Shown here: piece by piece, positions 8,782 to 18,524 of the stretch
How the letters are laid out: every line of letters begins with the position of its first letter
Numbering within the stretch: position 1 is the stretch's first letter
Assembly: GCF_002886255.1 (NCBI RefSeq)
Contig: NZ_KZ614149.1
Span: forward strand, 3,779,272 to 3,843,271
Direction: 5' to 3'
DNA from: Alteribacillus bidgolensis
GTDB lineage: Bacteria; Bacillota; Bacilli; Bacillales; Marinococcaceae
DNA: 64,000 nucleotides
Translations under genes and position numbers: made by a program
Notes under the pieces: generated by a model
Database searches by the model: none
What the model saw: the letters and a program-made list of their open reading frames with translations, nothing else
Told to the model about the DNA's origin: nothing

Positions 8782-9063
8782 CGGTATAAAGTATGAGAGT
8801 ACATAGTCTAAGACATTATTAATGCTATCCCAAAAAGAAAAGATAAGAAAATACAAAAAGTTTGGCGTTTTCGATGGTCAACCCCAGCGCCCAGCCGCTC
8901 AGGCATAAACGAGGTAAATCAGTTGGGCATTATCACAGATTGTGAGGTTTTAGCTGACTCTCTCTCACCTTGGGCTGCAGGCGAACCGGAGTCGAAAGGT
9001 CTAAACCTGCTTTCACTTTTTATACAAAGTATACACGTGAATTATATTGCTTCACAAAGAGAA
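8782..9063. other. Intergenic stretch without a gene, with a GC-rich patch
   Basis: No open frame with a ribosome binding site is seen. Bases about 8872-9000 are richer in GC than the flanks and are bounded by GTTTTCGA and TCGAAAGG, a short inverted pair, so the patch could be an old repeat or mobile fragment. No relation to the other repeats in the window is apparent. Confidence 0.4.
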
Positions 9064-9388
9064 TTAGGTGAAATGAGTATCCTGAAGAAGAGCAAATGAA
9101 AAGTTGAAAGTGTTATGCAGAGGGCAATCCAGCCTCTTCTTTTTTATAGCTTCAATCATTCTAATTTGCTGACCTTCCATCTCTATTGGGGCAAACTTCC
9201 AGTTTCCAAATGAAATGTTTTCCCCTTCTTGAACTTCTGGCTTTTCAAAAAGTATAAGGCCTCCAATAGTGTCTATAGGTCCATCCTCAAGGTCAATTCC
9301 TAATAATTCATTTACTTCTTCAATAAGTACTTTTCCATCAAGCATAAAATTTGTTCCAGCATCGTTTAACTTTTGGATTAAAGTAACT
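9064..9388 (-). pseudogene. Remnant of a HlyC/CorC (hemolysin-like) transporter gene, C-terminal end only
   Basis: The frame encodes the last ~107 residues of a CorC_HlyC-type protein: LDGKVLIEEVNELLGIDL followed by the DTIGGLIL and I-x-MEGQQIRMIEAI strands typical of the CorC/HlyC domain that follows paired CBS domains. In-frame sequence upstream of the apparent ATG (NDAGTNF) still fits the family, but a stop codon (about 9386-9388) closes it, and no DUF21 or CBS-coding sequence remains. Full-length members exceed 400 residues. There is no ribosome binding site of note. It is a decayed fragment rather than a small gene. Confidence 0.7.
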
Positions 9389-9415
9389 TACCCAAAGTAA
9401 GTGCTGCAAAAAGGA

Positions 9416-9458
9416 AAAAGACCGTCTCTCTAACTTTAATAGAGAGGCGATCTTTGAA
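9416..9458 (-). terminator. Intrinsic terminator of the SNF2 helicase gene
   Basis: On the minus strand AAAGATCGCCTCTCTA pairs with TAGAGAGACGGTCTTT and is followed by a T-tract. Confidence 0.85.
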
Positions 9459-9468
9459 TAGAGTGTCA

Positions 9469-12400
9469 TTACAGCTCCAAAATTTCTTTGATATCTTCTT
9501 CAGAAAGAGAAGACAAACTTGTTTCTCCAGATTGAATAACTTGGTCGAACAAAGCTTTTTTCTTGTCTTGCAAAGCTTGAATTTTTTCTTCGATAGTACC
9601 TTGAGAAATCATTTTAACAACTTGAACTGCACGTTTTTGCCCGATACGGTGAGCACGGTCTGCAGCTTGGTTTTCAACGGCAGGGTTCCACCATAAGTCA
9701 AAGAGAACGACGGTGTCTGCCCCTGTTAAATTAAGTCCTGTGCCGCCAGCTTTTAATGAAATAAGGAAAGCTTCTTTTTCGCCTTCATTAAACTTATCCG
9801 ACATCTGTACTCTTTCTTGACTTGGTGTTTTTCCGTCCAGATAAAAATAAGACAATCCTTCTTTTTTGAAGGCTTCACAAATAAACGAGAGCATGCTCGT
9901 AAATTGTGAGAACACAAGTACCCGCTGTCCGTTTTCACGGGCGTCTTTCATAAAGTTCATTAATTCTTCGAGTTTTCCAGAGCCGCCTCCATATTCTTCT
10001 AAGAACATACCGGGGTGACAGCACAATTGACGAAGTCTGGTTAAGTTAGAAAGGATGTTCATGCGATTTTGCTGGAACGTTCCGGTTTTCAGCTGCACTG
10101 CAGTTTCCTCTTTAATACGGTTTAAGTAAGCAACATATGTTTCTCGCTGCTTTTTAGTTAGATCACAATGGATGGTTGTTTCAATTTTATCTGGAAGCTC
10201 GGTTAGAACTTCTTTTTTAGTACGACGTAAAATAAAAGGAGAAACGCGGTGTCTAACACTGTCTGCTGGTAATGTTTTGAAAGACTGTACATCTGGGAAT
10301 AAACCTGGCATCAAAATTACAAACAAGGACCATAATTCGTCAATTTTATTTTCAATAGGTGTTCCACTTAACGCAAAAGCTTTTTCGGTTTGAAGTTTTC
10401 TTACTGCTCGAAACGTTTTAGAAGTATAGTTCTTTAAGGCTTGAGCCTCATCTAAGATTATCCCGTGAAAAGCAATACCTTCATAAAGTTCGACATCTCT
10501 TCGAACCAAAGGATATGAAGTAATAAATACATCCGTGTTTTCCGTTTTTTCAATTTGTTGTTTTCGTTCTGCTTTAGACCCATAGATGATTTGAACCTTA
10601 AGCGTTGGAGCGAAAGTTTTCGCTTCTTTCTCCCAATTGTAAACCAATGAAGACGGGGCTACTACTAAAAATGGCGGGGCGTCAGAACGTTGTTTTCTTT
10701 CAGACAATATATAGGTTAAAGTCTGTAACGTTTTACCAAGTCCCATGTCATCTGCCAAAATACCACCGAATCCATAAGCAGTTAGAGCTTTAAACCAATG
10801 GAAGCCTTTTTCCTGATAATCTCGAAGGGTACCCTGAATTTCTTCAGGAATAGATGCTTCAAATTTCTCAGGAGAGCGTATATCATTTAATAACTTTTGG
10901 ACACTTTCATCTTTATGCCATTGTCTACCCGTGTTTAAATATTTATCTACTTGAAACGCCTTATACGCAGGAAGCCGAAGTGTATTATTTTCCAAATCTT
11001 CTGGAGCCGCACCTGTATCATTCAGCATTTCCTTAATGCCATTTAGTATCTCGTTGTCTAAGGAAACAAAACGTCCATCACCTGTTTTGTGATACCGTTT
11101 CTTTTCTTTTAATGAAGTCATCAGTTTATATAAATCCTCTTCATTTAAATCATCGGTTTGAAAGGAAATATCAAGCCAGCCTAAAGACTCGTCTAATGAA
11201 GAATCGATGGAAAAAGAAGACGCAGGAACGAGCAATTTTTCTACGTCTCTGCTCATAAACACATCGGCAATTTCTTTAAGTTCCGGCAAAATGCTGGTGA
11301 GAAAGTAAAAAATAGAGTCTTCATCTGTTAATGACAATGCTTCACCATTCCAATGAAATCCAGCTGATTCAATTAACTGAAGCAATTCCTCTTCTTTTTT
11401 CGTTTCGCGAACAATTAAAGCATTATCTTCAGCGATGTTTCTTTCTTCTGTAACAGCATGAAGAGAGTGGGGTCCATAAGAAAACAAAGGTTCTGCTAAT
11501 AATGCGTTATCTTTTTTGTCTAAATAAATTTTCTTTTGCAAAGAATGCTCTTCTACATGTTGTTCTACATCTGTTCCCATGTTCAGTCTTCCTTGTTCTT
11601 TTAAAGAACTCACCACATTAGAGTACACTTGCTCTAACTCCGTCTTTTCTAAAGGAAGCCGGCCTTTAGGTGTGTCCATCAGCATGTGGAATAAAAGCTT
11701 TGTAGAGTGGTCTTTTTCATCAGATGTTTCATAAAGCCGGTCATTCCAAATGTAGTATGGTGTAAGACTGACTTTTTTCGGCGGGTATTCAAAAGACGAA
11801 TATGATAAGAAAAAATTATTTCCTTCCCTGTTCAATTCAAATGTCCCCGGCCAATGCTGTTTAATGACTAATGGAACGGGGCTGCCTACTGCAGGATTTA
11901 TATAAACATTCACGCAGTCTGTTAACGCTTGAATCATTTGTTCTGCAGCAACAGGAGGAATCGTTATTTCTGACTGAGATTTTTTTTCCGGATAAAAAAA
12001 GCTAGTTTGCCGGCCGGTCCATTTTTGATTTCGAATGACTTCTTCAAGCTGTCTTAAGGCATTAAGATCTGCTTCTTCGAAATAGTGATACGTAGGGTCA
12101 AACGTAAATTTTTTTGTGAAAGGGAGCAATGATCGCTGCCTCATCGCTGATAATAAAGCTTCGATATCTTTGACGACGTATAATTTATCCGTTCCTATTT
12201 TTAGTTCAATAGAAAAAAATTGTTCTTGCGGCTGGTAATAATCCGTATGAAAAGTAAGCATATATTCTGCTTGTAACGCTTCTCCAACGGATTCTACAGT
12301 CTGCATGCGGCCGGCAAAATAATCAACAAACAGCTTTCTTAATGAGGCTGTTTTCTCTGTTTCCGTTTCCTGTGATTTATGAAATCTCTTCTGCACTCTC

Positions 12401-12723
12401 CGTTCTCTCTTTTTATTCTTTTGAGGAGTATCAAGAGCAGGAGATAGTGAAATGAGTACAGCCGTAATATGTTTACATATTTCCATGCCGCCTGTATGGG
12501 CAGGACAGGTACATGAATATTCCTGTAATTCTCCATCTTCATGAAACAGCAGATGGACATTGTATGGAAGGGAGCCTGATACAGTGGCCTTTATTTTTGT
12601 GAAAGATCCTGCCGTATTGTGAGACAAATCCTCTACCCTGTTTTGTTCCCAGTAGGATAAGCCTCTTGAGTAGATAGTACTGCCAGCTAGAGCGCGAATC
12701 TTTGGTTTTGTTAAATAGCGCAA
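9469..12723 (-). CDS. SWIM zinc-finger SNF2-family helicase (DEAD/DEAH type)
   Basis: 1084-residue cytoplasmic double-stranded DNA translocase of the SNF2 family. A SWIM zinc finger lies at the N-terminus (C71-x-C73-x9-C83-x-H85), then a long bacterial SNF2-associated region, then the two RecA-like lobes: Walker A DDMGLGKT near residue 660, DEAQ near 755, and the C-terminal motifs FSQFTSML, GGTGLNLTGAD and QAADRAHRIGQ. These bacterial proteins (compare B. subtilis YwqA) are thought to remodel nucleoprotein in transcription or repair; no specific role can be read here. The start ATG follows GGAGGATC. Transcribed alone, with its own terminator. Confidence 0.93.
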   Translation of the reverse strand: MRYLTKPKIRALAGSTIYSRGLSYWEQNRVEDLSHNTAGSFTKIKATVSGSLPYNVHLLFHEDGELQEYSCTCPAHTGGMEICKHITAVLISLSPALDTPQKNKKRERRVQKRFHKSQETETEKTASLRKLFVDYFAGRMQTVESVGEALQAEYMLTFHTDYYQPQEQFFSIELKIGTDKLYVVKDIEALLSAMRQRSLLPFTKKFTFDPTYHYFEEADLNALRQLEEVIRNQKWTGRQTSFFYPEKKSQSEITIPPVAAEQMIQALTDCVNVYINPAVGSPVPLVIKQHWPGTFELNREGNNFFLSYSSFEYPPKKVSLTPYYIWNDRLYETSDEKDHSTKLLFHMLMDTPKGRLPLEKTELEQVYSNVVSSLKEQGRLNMGTDVEQHVEEHSLQKKIYLDKKDNALLAEPLFSYGPHSLHAVTEERNIAEDNALIVRETKKEEELLQLIESAGFHWNGEALSLTDEDSIFYFLTSILPELKEIADVFMSRDVEKLLVPASSFSIDSSLDESLGWLDISFQTDDLNEEDLYKLMTSLKEKKRYHKTGDGRFVSLDNEILNGIKEMLNDTGAAPEDLENNTLRLPAYKAFQVDKYLNTGRQWHKDESVQKLLNDIRSPEKFEASIPEEIQGTLRDYQEKGFHWFKALTAYGFGGILADDMGLGKTLQTLTYILSERKQRSDAPPFLVVAPSSLVYNWEKEAKTFAPTLKVQIIYGSKAERKQQIEKTENTDVFITSYPLVRRDVELYEGIAFHGIILDEAQALKNYTSKTFRAVRKLQTEKAFALSGTPIENKIDELWSLFVILMPGLFPDVQSFKTLPADSVRHRVSPFILRRTKKEVLTELPDKIETTIHCDLTKKQRETYVAYLNRIKEETAVQLKTGTFQQNRMNILSNLTRLRQLCCHPGMFLEEYGGGSGKLEELMNFMKDARENGQRVLVFSQFTSMLSFICEAFKKEGLSYFYLDGKTPSQERVQMSDKFNEGEKEAFLISLKAGGTGLNLTGADTVVLFDLWWNPAVENQAADRAHRIGQKRAVQVVKMISQGTIEEKIQALQDKKKALFDQVIQSGETSLSSLSEEDIKEILEL

Positions 12724-12931
12724 GGTTGATCCTCCTTCGCATTTTATGCATAACCATTATTTTATCATAATTATCTTTTATTTATCGTTGGAAAGTTTTA
12801 ATACAAATGATAGTGTTTGTGGAGTGAACATTTGTAAATATGGGATAGAAGGAAAATAGCGCATAAAGATAGAAAAAATAAATAATAGAAAGCAGAAAGC
12901 TGTTGATATATTAATGAAGGTGGGTTTAACC

Positions 12932-13555
12932 ATGACTGAAAAACAGGACATCATCGAAAAAGCGAAGCAAAAAGCATGGGAATTTTTTAAAGGTACAGAC
13001 CCAGCCCATGATTACTGGCACACTCACCGAGTAGCGGTCTGGGCGGTAGAACTGGCAGAAGAAGAGGGAGCGGATGTATACATTTGTGAACTCACGGCAT
13101 GGCTTCATGATCTCGCAGATAAAAAGTTAAATCACTCCGAAGCAGAAGCGATTAATCATGTGAAGGATTGGCTGCAAACATATCTTGAAGATGATAAAGA
13201 AATTGAACAAATTATAGATATTATCAAAACAATGTCTTATGGAAATGGAGACAATTCTTCTATGAGCACTCTTGAAGGAAAAATTGTCCAAGATGCGGAT
13301 AGGCTTGATGCAATAGGTGCTATAGGTATTGCACGAGCATTTGCTTATGCAGGTGCAATAGGTGAACAATTACATATACCAGCCTCTCCTGATCAAGAAA
13401 AACGCCATACAGCGATTGAACATTTTTATGATAAACTGCTTCGATTAAAATCTTTAATGAATACAAACACAGCCATTGATATTGCTAACAAAAGACAACG
13501 TTATATGGTGAGCTATCTCGAACAATTTTACAGTGAGTGGGAAGGCAAACTTTAA
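12932..13555 (+). CDS. HD-domain phosphohydrolase
   Basis: 207 residues. The metal-binding HD signature is complete: H in DPAHDYWHTHRV near the N-terminus, the LHDLADKK doublet near residue 60, and QDADRLDAIGAIGIAR with the distal aspartate. This matches the YedJ-like group of HD hydrolases, which probably act on nucleotides or phosphate esters; the substrate is not predictable. I chose ATG 12932 because AAGGTGGG lies 8 bases upstream; an earlier in-frame ATG at 12914 would overlap that ribosome binding site. Divergent from the helicase gene and convergent with the HAD gene downstream. Confidence 0.88.
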   Translation: MTEKQDIIEKAKQKAWEFFKGTDPAHDYWHTHRVAVWAVELAEEEGADVYICELTAWLHDLADKKLNHSEAEAINHVKDWLQTYLEDDKEIEQIIDIIKTMSYGNGDNSSMSTLEGKIVQDADRLDAIGAIGIARAFAYAGAIGEQLHIPASPDQEKRHTAIEHFYDKLLRLKSLMNTNTAIDIANKRQRYMVSYLEQFYSEWEGKL

Positions 13556-13565
13556 GCCCCCCGGT

Positions 13566-13598
13566 AGAGACTCCGAGAAAAGAGTCTCTTTTTTTTAT
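13566..13598 (+). terminator. Intrinsic terminator of the HD-domain gene
   Basis: AGAGACTC (13566-13573) pairs with GAGTCTCT (13582-13589), followed by a run of T. It overlaps the last codon of the convergent HAD gene. Confidence 0.85.
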
Positions 13599-14218
13599 TT
13601 TGTTAATTGTAGAATTTCCTTTGGGGTGTGCAGCATGTGATCGGGGTTTGATTTTTCAGGCTGAACAGCTCCCCAGCAAGCTAAAGCGAAGGCGATACCA
13701 GCAGAATGAGCGCATTTTTCGTCGTGCAGTGTATCCCCTATATATACTGCTTTTTCTGCTGTTTCTCCGCTTTTGTTTAAATAAGCCATTAACGGATCAG
13801 GCTCTGGTTTATGTTTATCGGTATCATCGGCGCAAATAATGGTATCAGCGTAAGGATGAAGGTCAAATCGTTCTACTTCCTCCTTGAATTCCTTTTTTGT
13901 TTTGGAGGTGACAATCCCGATACAGTACTTTTCATTTTTCAGCTTCTCTAATGTATCATAAATGCCTGGAAAGACTCTTACAAGCTTACGGTTAGATTCC
14001 ATATAATGAAGCCATTCTTCCCGAACTTTTCGTTGTTTTTCATTTACTCCAAGCACTTCTAATGCATCATCTCCAGGAATACCCAATACTGGCTTTAACT
14101 CTTCTATCGAATAGTCATCTCCAACCCCATTTTTAAGGGCACTTTTCAGAGATTTTAGTATTGCCTCTTCTGTATCTATAAGTGTTCCATCTACATCAAA
14201 AATGAAAGATTGGTACAT
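13595..14218 (-). CDS. HAD-superfamily hydrolase, phosphoglycolate phosphatase/PpaX-like
   Basis: 207 residues. HAD motif I DVDGT is at residues 8-12 (nucleophile D8, acid D10), motif II is VTSKT, motif III lies in the KPEPDPL segment and motif IV in YIGDTLHD. A helical cap sits between motifs I and II, as in the Gph/PpaX subfamily that hydrolyses small phosphate esters or pyrophosphate. A longer frame opens upstream to 14458, but the proper start is the ATG at 14218, which has GGAGGTTATTT before it; the extra residues upstream are not HAD-like. Substrate not determined. Confidence 0.85.
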   Translation of the reverse strand: MYQSFIFDVDGTLIDTEEAILKSLKSALKNGVGDDYSIEELKPVLGIPGDDALEVLGVNEKQRKVREEWLHYMESNRKLVRVFPGIYDTLEKLKNEKYCIGIVTSKTKKEFKEEVERFDLHPYADTIICADDTDKHKPEPDPLMAYLNKSGETAEKAVYIGDTLHDEKCAHSAGIAFALACWGAVQPEKSNPDHMLHTPKEILQLTK

Positions 14219-14395
14219 AAATAACCTCCTTGCTGCTAATGAAATCCTCTTTATTAATTTCCCAAAAATAGCAGGACCTAACCAGAAGAAAGAAAGGTTG
14301 TTATAATTTGTGAAACAAAATGAAAATTGGAGTATATGAGAGAAAAAACTACAAATGAAAGAGAATTTATCCAATGATGAACGCTTACATGCTGT

Positions 14396-14556
14396 TTGGT
14401 AAGATCCAATATTTATGGTAAAATCCGTTTGTTCACAACGCCGGCTTTTGGAGGGCAAAAGCCACTATACAAGACGAGAGGGTGCGGGCAATTAAAGACA
14501 GAACGGAGCTGGTTCCCACCCAACAAAAATAAGTAGAAAGAAGGGGAAAAGAGAAA
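14396..14556 (+). promoter_or_regulatory. Promoter and structured 5' leader of the SulP gene
   Basis: TTGGTA (14396-14401) and TAAAAT (14419-14424) with 17-base spacing predict transcription from about 14431, giving a leader of some 125 bases. It contains a perfect 8-bp hairpin (GGCTTTTG/CAAAAGCC, 14443-14463) and a later GGGTGCGGG paired with CCCACCC across a GAAC/GTTC hairpin. I do not recognise it as a known riboswitch class. Confidence 0.5.
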
Positions 14557-16014
14557 GTGAATACCGCAAAATTAAAAAATGAATGGTTTGGAAATATCCG
14601 TGGTGATGTACTCGCGGGTATGGTTGTTGCCTTGGCATTGATTCCTGAAGCAATCGCTTTTTCCATTATTGCAGGATTAGATCCTATGGTTGGATTGTAT
14701 GCATCGTTTTGTATCGCTGTGGTGATTGCGTTTGTAGGCGGCCGTCCTGGTATGATTTCTGCAGCAACAGGAGCAATGGCGTTATTGATGGTTACCCTCG
14801 TTGCAAATCATGGACTGGAATACTTGTTAGCCGCAACTATATTAACTGGTATTATTCAAATCGTTTTTGGATTTAGTAAATTATCGCGGCTGATGAAATT
14901 TATTCCAAGGTCAGTAATGGTGGGATTTGTAAATGCCCTTGCGATTCTTATTTTCATGTCGCAAATGGAGCACTTTGAGGGCGAAGGCTGGATGATGTAT
15001 AGTTTAGTCGCTTTAACCCTGTTTATTATTTACTTGCTGCCAAAACTTACGAAGGCTGTCCCTTCTACGTTGGTTGCTATTATTATCGTAAGTGCGCTTG
15101 CTATTTTCATTGGTGCAGATGTACGTACGGTAGGTGATATGGGGGCGCTTCCTGATACATTGCCTGTTTTTCTTTTGCCGGAAATTCCGCTAACATTCGA
15201 AACATTGATGATTGTGTTTCCTTATGCGCTGGCTTTATCGGTTGTTGGTTTACTTGAATCTTTATTAACTTCGTCTATTGTGGATGACATGACTGATACT
15301 GAAAGTAATAAGGATAAAGAATGCCGAGGCCAAGGATACGCCAATGTTGTTACTGGATTCTTTGGCGGTATGGCCGGGTGCGCGATGATTGGACAATCAG
15401 TTATTAATGTCAAATCAGGTGGTAAGGGCCGGTTATCATCATTGGTGGCTGGAGTATTTTTAATGTTTCTAATTCTTGTTTTAGGTAATTTAGTGGTACA
15501 GATACCAATGGCAGCTCTTGCCGGCGTTATGATTATGGTATCTATTAGTACCTTTGATTGGAACTCTATAAAAATGTTAACAAAAGTGCCAAAAAGTGAT
15601 TCTACCGTTATGGTCGTGACGGTTGCTACCGTAGTTATTACCCATGATTTATCAAAAGGTGTGCTGGCTGGAGTTATTTTAAGTGCTATCTTCTTTGCAG
15701 CGAAAATTTCTAAAGTGAAAGTATCCGAAGCTGCTGGTAAATCAGCTGGACAAAAAATCTATCAAGTGGATGGGCAATTGTTTTTTGCTTCGGTAACCGA
15801 TTTTGTTAAAAGCTTTCAATACAACGATGAAGGTGTGAAAAAGGTAGAGATTGATCTTTCAAACGCTCACATTTGGGATGATTCAGCTGTAGAAGCAATA
15901 GAGAAAGTAAAAGACAAGTTTGAACAGAAAGATGTTGAAGTAACTTTGAGCGGATTAAACAAAGAAAGTTCTAAGCTCATGAATAAATTAGAAGGCTTGT
16001 CCTCAGGTCATTAA
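14557..16014 (+). CDS. SulP-family anion transporter with STAS domain
   Basis: 485-residue membrane protein of the SulP/SLC26 family. About 11-12 hydrophobic segments begin with the family motif DVLAGMVVALALIPEAIAFS (residues about 10-29) and include the GRPGMISAATGAMA stretch; a C-terminal cytosolic STAS domain (about residues 395-480) follows. Members carry sulfate, bicarbonate or other anions with sodium or protons; the 485-residue length resembles the bicarbonate or low-specificity members. The start is a GTG with AAGGGG 10 bases upstream. Monocistronic, with a promoter, a structured leader and a terminator of its own. The substrate is not decidable from sequence. Confidence 0.9.
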   Translation: MNTAKLKNEWFGNIRGDVLAGMVVALALIPEAIAFSIIAGLDPMVGLYASFCIAVVIAFVGGRPGMISAATGAMALLMVTLVANHGLEYLLAATILTGIIQIVFGFSKLSRLMKFIPRSVMVGFVNALAILIFMSQMEHFEGEGWMMYSLVALTLFIIYLLPKLTKAVPSTLVAIIIVSALAIFIGADVRTVGDMGALPDTLPVFLLPEIPLTFETLMIVFPYALALSVVGLLESLLTSSIVDDMTDTESNKDKECRGQGYANVVTGFFGGMAGCAMIGQSVINVKSGGKGRLSSLVAGVFLMFLILVLGNLVVQIPMAALAGVMIMVSISTFDWNSIKMLTKVPKSDSTVMVVTVATVVITHDLSKGVLAGVILSAIFFAAKISKVKVSEAAGKSAGQKIYQVDGQLFFASVTDFVKSFQYNDEGVKKVEIDLSNAHIWDDSAVEAIEKVKDKFEQKDVEVTLSGLNKESSKLMNKLEGLSSGH

Positions 16015-16027
16015 AGTGGTAAATAAA

Positions 16028-16064
16028 CGCGGCATGTCGATTTTGGGCATGCCGTAGTTTTTTA
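16028..16064 (+). terminator. Intrinsic terminator of the SulP gene
   Basis: GCGGCATG pairs with CATGCCGT around a loop, followed by TAGTTTTTTA. Confidence 0.8.
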
Positions 16065-16279
16065 TTTGAGATAAAAAAATTTTTATATATTAGCATTTTT
16101 TATATTTAACCCAAGGGCCTAGTTTTTATAGGACACTATCAGAATTGATAGATTCTTTTGATAGATAGTAGAATAGCAACTAACCTCTAGCTTTTGAGGT
16201 GCGTCAAATAGTGAATTTCTTTAATAGAAAAAAACGTTATAATAAGAAAATAAGTGTATGAAAAAAAGGGGAGAAGAGA

Positions 16280-16699
16280 ATGTATCAAAAAGTATTGCTA
16301 GCCGCAGACGGATCAGAACATTCCCGTCGTTCAGCCGATCATGCTATTGCATTAGTAAAAGGAGAAGAAAAAGCTCATATCGATATTGTCTATGTTGTTG
16401 ACGGAGATAAATCAAAAGCAGATGTTTTGCACTATGGAAACACGGAGCTTATTCAATCAAAACGAAAAGAAAAATTGGAACCGATTGAAAAAAAGCTTAA
16501 AGAAAACAACGTTCCATATGATATTCATTTAAAGCACGGTGAACCAGGTCCGGCGATTGTTAAATTTGCCAATGACGGAGACTATGACTGTGTTGTGTTA
16601 GGAAGCCGCGGTTTGAATCAATTGCAGACGATGGTACTTGGAAGTGTAAGTCATAAAGTAGCTAAACGAGTACATTGTCCAGTTATGATTATTAAATAA
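16280..16699 (+). CDS. Universal stress protein, UspA family
   Basis: 139 residues, the usual single-domain Usp length. The N-terminal strand KVLLAADGSEHS and the C-terminal ATP-binding signature GSRGLNQLQTMVLGS (G-x2-G-x9-GS) are intact, so it is probably an ATP-binding cytoplasmic stress protein. The start ATG follows AAGGGGAGAAGAG. A TATAAT at 16238-16243 lies upstream in a 265-base gap that otherwise holds only AT-rich sequence after the SulP terminator. A perfect terminator follows. The specific stress is not indicated. Confidence 0.92.
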   Translation: MYQKVLLAADGSEHSRRSADHAIALVKGEEKAHIDIVYVVDGDKSKADVLHYGNTELIQSKRKEKLEPIEKKLKENNVPYDIHLKHGEPGPAIVKFANDGDYDCVVLGSRGLNQLQTMVLGSVSHKVAKRVHCPVMIIK

Positions 16700-16713
16700 A
16701 TTTTGATATAGAG

Positions 16714-16746
16714 AGAGGGTGTCCATTTCGGACACCCTCTTTTTGG
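16714..16746 (+). terminator. Intrinsic terminator of the usp gene
   Basis: Perfect 11-bp inverted repeat AGAGGGTGTCC/GGACACCCTCT with a 5-base loop, then TTTTT. Confidence 0.92.
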
Positions 16747-16747
16747 T

Positions 16748-18373
16748 TTAATCTTTTATCGGTTCATTATTCACACGTTCATGAGGCATAAGCAATCGTT
16801 TCGGAGGACATTTTTTCTTTGTTAATTCGGAAACGATAAAGATTGTGATAAACGCAGCGATCATAGCCAGCGTACGGAATGGAAAGAGCACCAAGCCGTC
16901 TTCTACCATAGGATATGGCAGAAAATAAGGCAGATTTATCGCTGGCTCTCCGCCTCCAAGCCGAAGGAATACTGCCACGGCGAATCCGGCAAGCGAACCA
17001 TAAAAGTTCGCATTTCTGTAAAACAGAGCCATCGTTAATTGGGGGAAGAGCACACAATAAACGAGATCTGACGCCAAGTACCAGAGTGTATATACACTTC
17101 CTACATTTAATGCAATAATCATGGCTGCTACACCAATAAGAATAATGGTACGTTTAATTACTTTTTTAAGTTCATCTTGACTGGCATTTGGTTTTATCAA
17201 AGGTCGATATATATTCCAAGAAGCCATAGAAGAAGCGGACAAGATGGAGGAGTCCATCGATGACATAACTGCCGCAGCCAATGCGCCTAAACCAAGAGCC
17301 GCTATAATTTCAGGCGTCAAAAAGCGCAGCACCTGCGGAAGTACCATCGCAGCTGTTTCAGGAGCTTCTGTTCCAAAAGCTGCCCAGTCCGCATTGTGGC
17401 CAATAATACCAACTAATACAGCAGGAAATGCAGCAATTAAACAAATAATACCTGCCAAAATAGAAAGCCACATTGCCGTGTTTTCATTTTTAGCTGAAAG
17501 GACACGCTGAAAGTAAACTTGCCAGGCAATACCTCCAAAGATAAGAAGCAAGGCATAATCCCACCAGTTCCAGAACCAATTTCCCCAATCCGGATGATTC
17601 CAGCCGTCAAGAGGCGGGAAAAGACTAGCATACGTGTCAAAGTCAGCTTGATAGTTCTCCCAGTTTACACTTAAGCTTCCCACATTTCCAAATGCAAACG
17701 GAAGCACTAAAAATAAACCGACTAAGAGAATAGCCATTTGGAAAACATCTGTATAAGCAACCGCCCACATGCCGCCAAACACGGTATAAGCTATAGCGAT
17801 AATTGCTGAAATAATGATAGAGGTAGTAAAGTCTAATCCTAAAATGGTACCAAAAGTTGTACCGAGTGCTGTTAAAATTGCACCGCTCCAAAATAATTCA
17901 CCGAGAAGCGCAGGAATATATAAAATTCCGGCCATCTTTCTACCAAAACGCTGTTCAAGTGGATCAATAATGGTCATAAATTCATAACGGCGCATTTTTC
18001 TAGCATAAAAAATACCGCCGATTATCAAACTGAGTGCATAACCCCACGGAGCTTGCGCCCAGACAAGGCCATCAGAATAGGTGAATTCGGCCGTTCCGTT
18101 AATATAACCGCCGCCAACCCACGTTGCAGCCATGGTAAACATAGCGACACCAAGTGGTATACTCCGCTTAGCTACCATCATATCGCTTAATGATTCTGAT
18201 TTTTTTGCGGCAAAAAAGGCACCTACGTAATAAATGAGGGCATAAAAGAACAACATAGAAATAAAGCCGCCCCAGGCGATATCACTATCCGTCATCCCAA
18301 CGTAGATAACCACTCCTAATATTAATATTGCAAACCCTATGGTTTTTAACAATTTAGTACTTTTTTCTGTCAC
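16748..18373 (-). CDS. Sodium:solute symporter, choline-transporter-like (SSS family)
   Basis: 541-residue membrane protein of the SSS (SLC5) family with about 13 helices. TWVGGGYINGTAE near residue 85 and MDSSILSASSMASWNIYRPL near residue 370 resemble high-affinity choline transporters (CHT-like) more than PutP. It lies back to back with the choline-oxidation regulator and enzymes, so I infer it imports choline with Na+ for glycine betaine synthesis. Start choice: GTG 18373 has AGGAG 8 bases upstream; the upstream GTG (18382) and ATG (18379) are too close to that site. The weakly supported alternative is another quaternary amine or proline as substrate. Confidence 0.85.
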   Translation of the reverse strand: MTEKSTKLLKTIGFAILILGVVIYVGMTDSDIAWGGFISMLFFYALIYYVGAFFAAKKSESLSDMMVAKRSIPLGVAMFTMAATWVGGGYINGTAEFTYSDGLVWAQAPWGYALSLIIGGIFYARKMRRYEFMTIIDPLEQRFGRKMAGILYIPALLGELFWSGAILTALGTTFGTILGLDFTTSIIISAIIAIAYTVFGGMWAVAYTDVFQMAILLVGLFLVLPFAFGNVGSLSVNWENYQADFDTYASLFPPLDGWNHPDWGNWFWNWWDYALLLIFGGIAWQVYFQRVLSAKNENTAMWLSILAGIICLIAAFPAVLVGIIGHNADWAAFGTEAPETAAMVLPQVLRFLTPEIIAALGLGALAAAVMSSMDSSILSASSMASWNIYRPLIKPNASQDELKKVIKRTIILIGVAAMIIALNVGSVYTLWYLASDLVYCVLFPQLTMALFYRNANFYGSLAGFAVAVFLRLGGGEPAINLPYFLPYPMVEDGLVLFPFRTLAMIAAFITIFIVSELTKKKCPPKRLLMPHERVNNEPIKD

Positions 18374-18524
18374 AAGCATCACTCCTAGATGTCTAATTAC
18401 TGAATTTTACCAATATTATGAAATCTATATTGTGCGCATGTATCCCTCAACTCTACAAAGATTGCCGCTTAATTCCTTGCAGATTTGGATACATGTTATT
18501 TTTGAAATTCAAAAAATGAAAAAG

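Noticed and set aside
14425..14556. Guanidine (ykkC/mini-ykkC) or c-di-AMP riboswitch before the SulP gene
   Set aside because: The conserved core sequences of those classes are not present in the right order.
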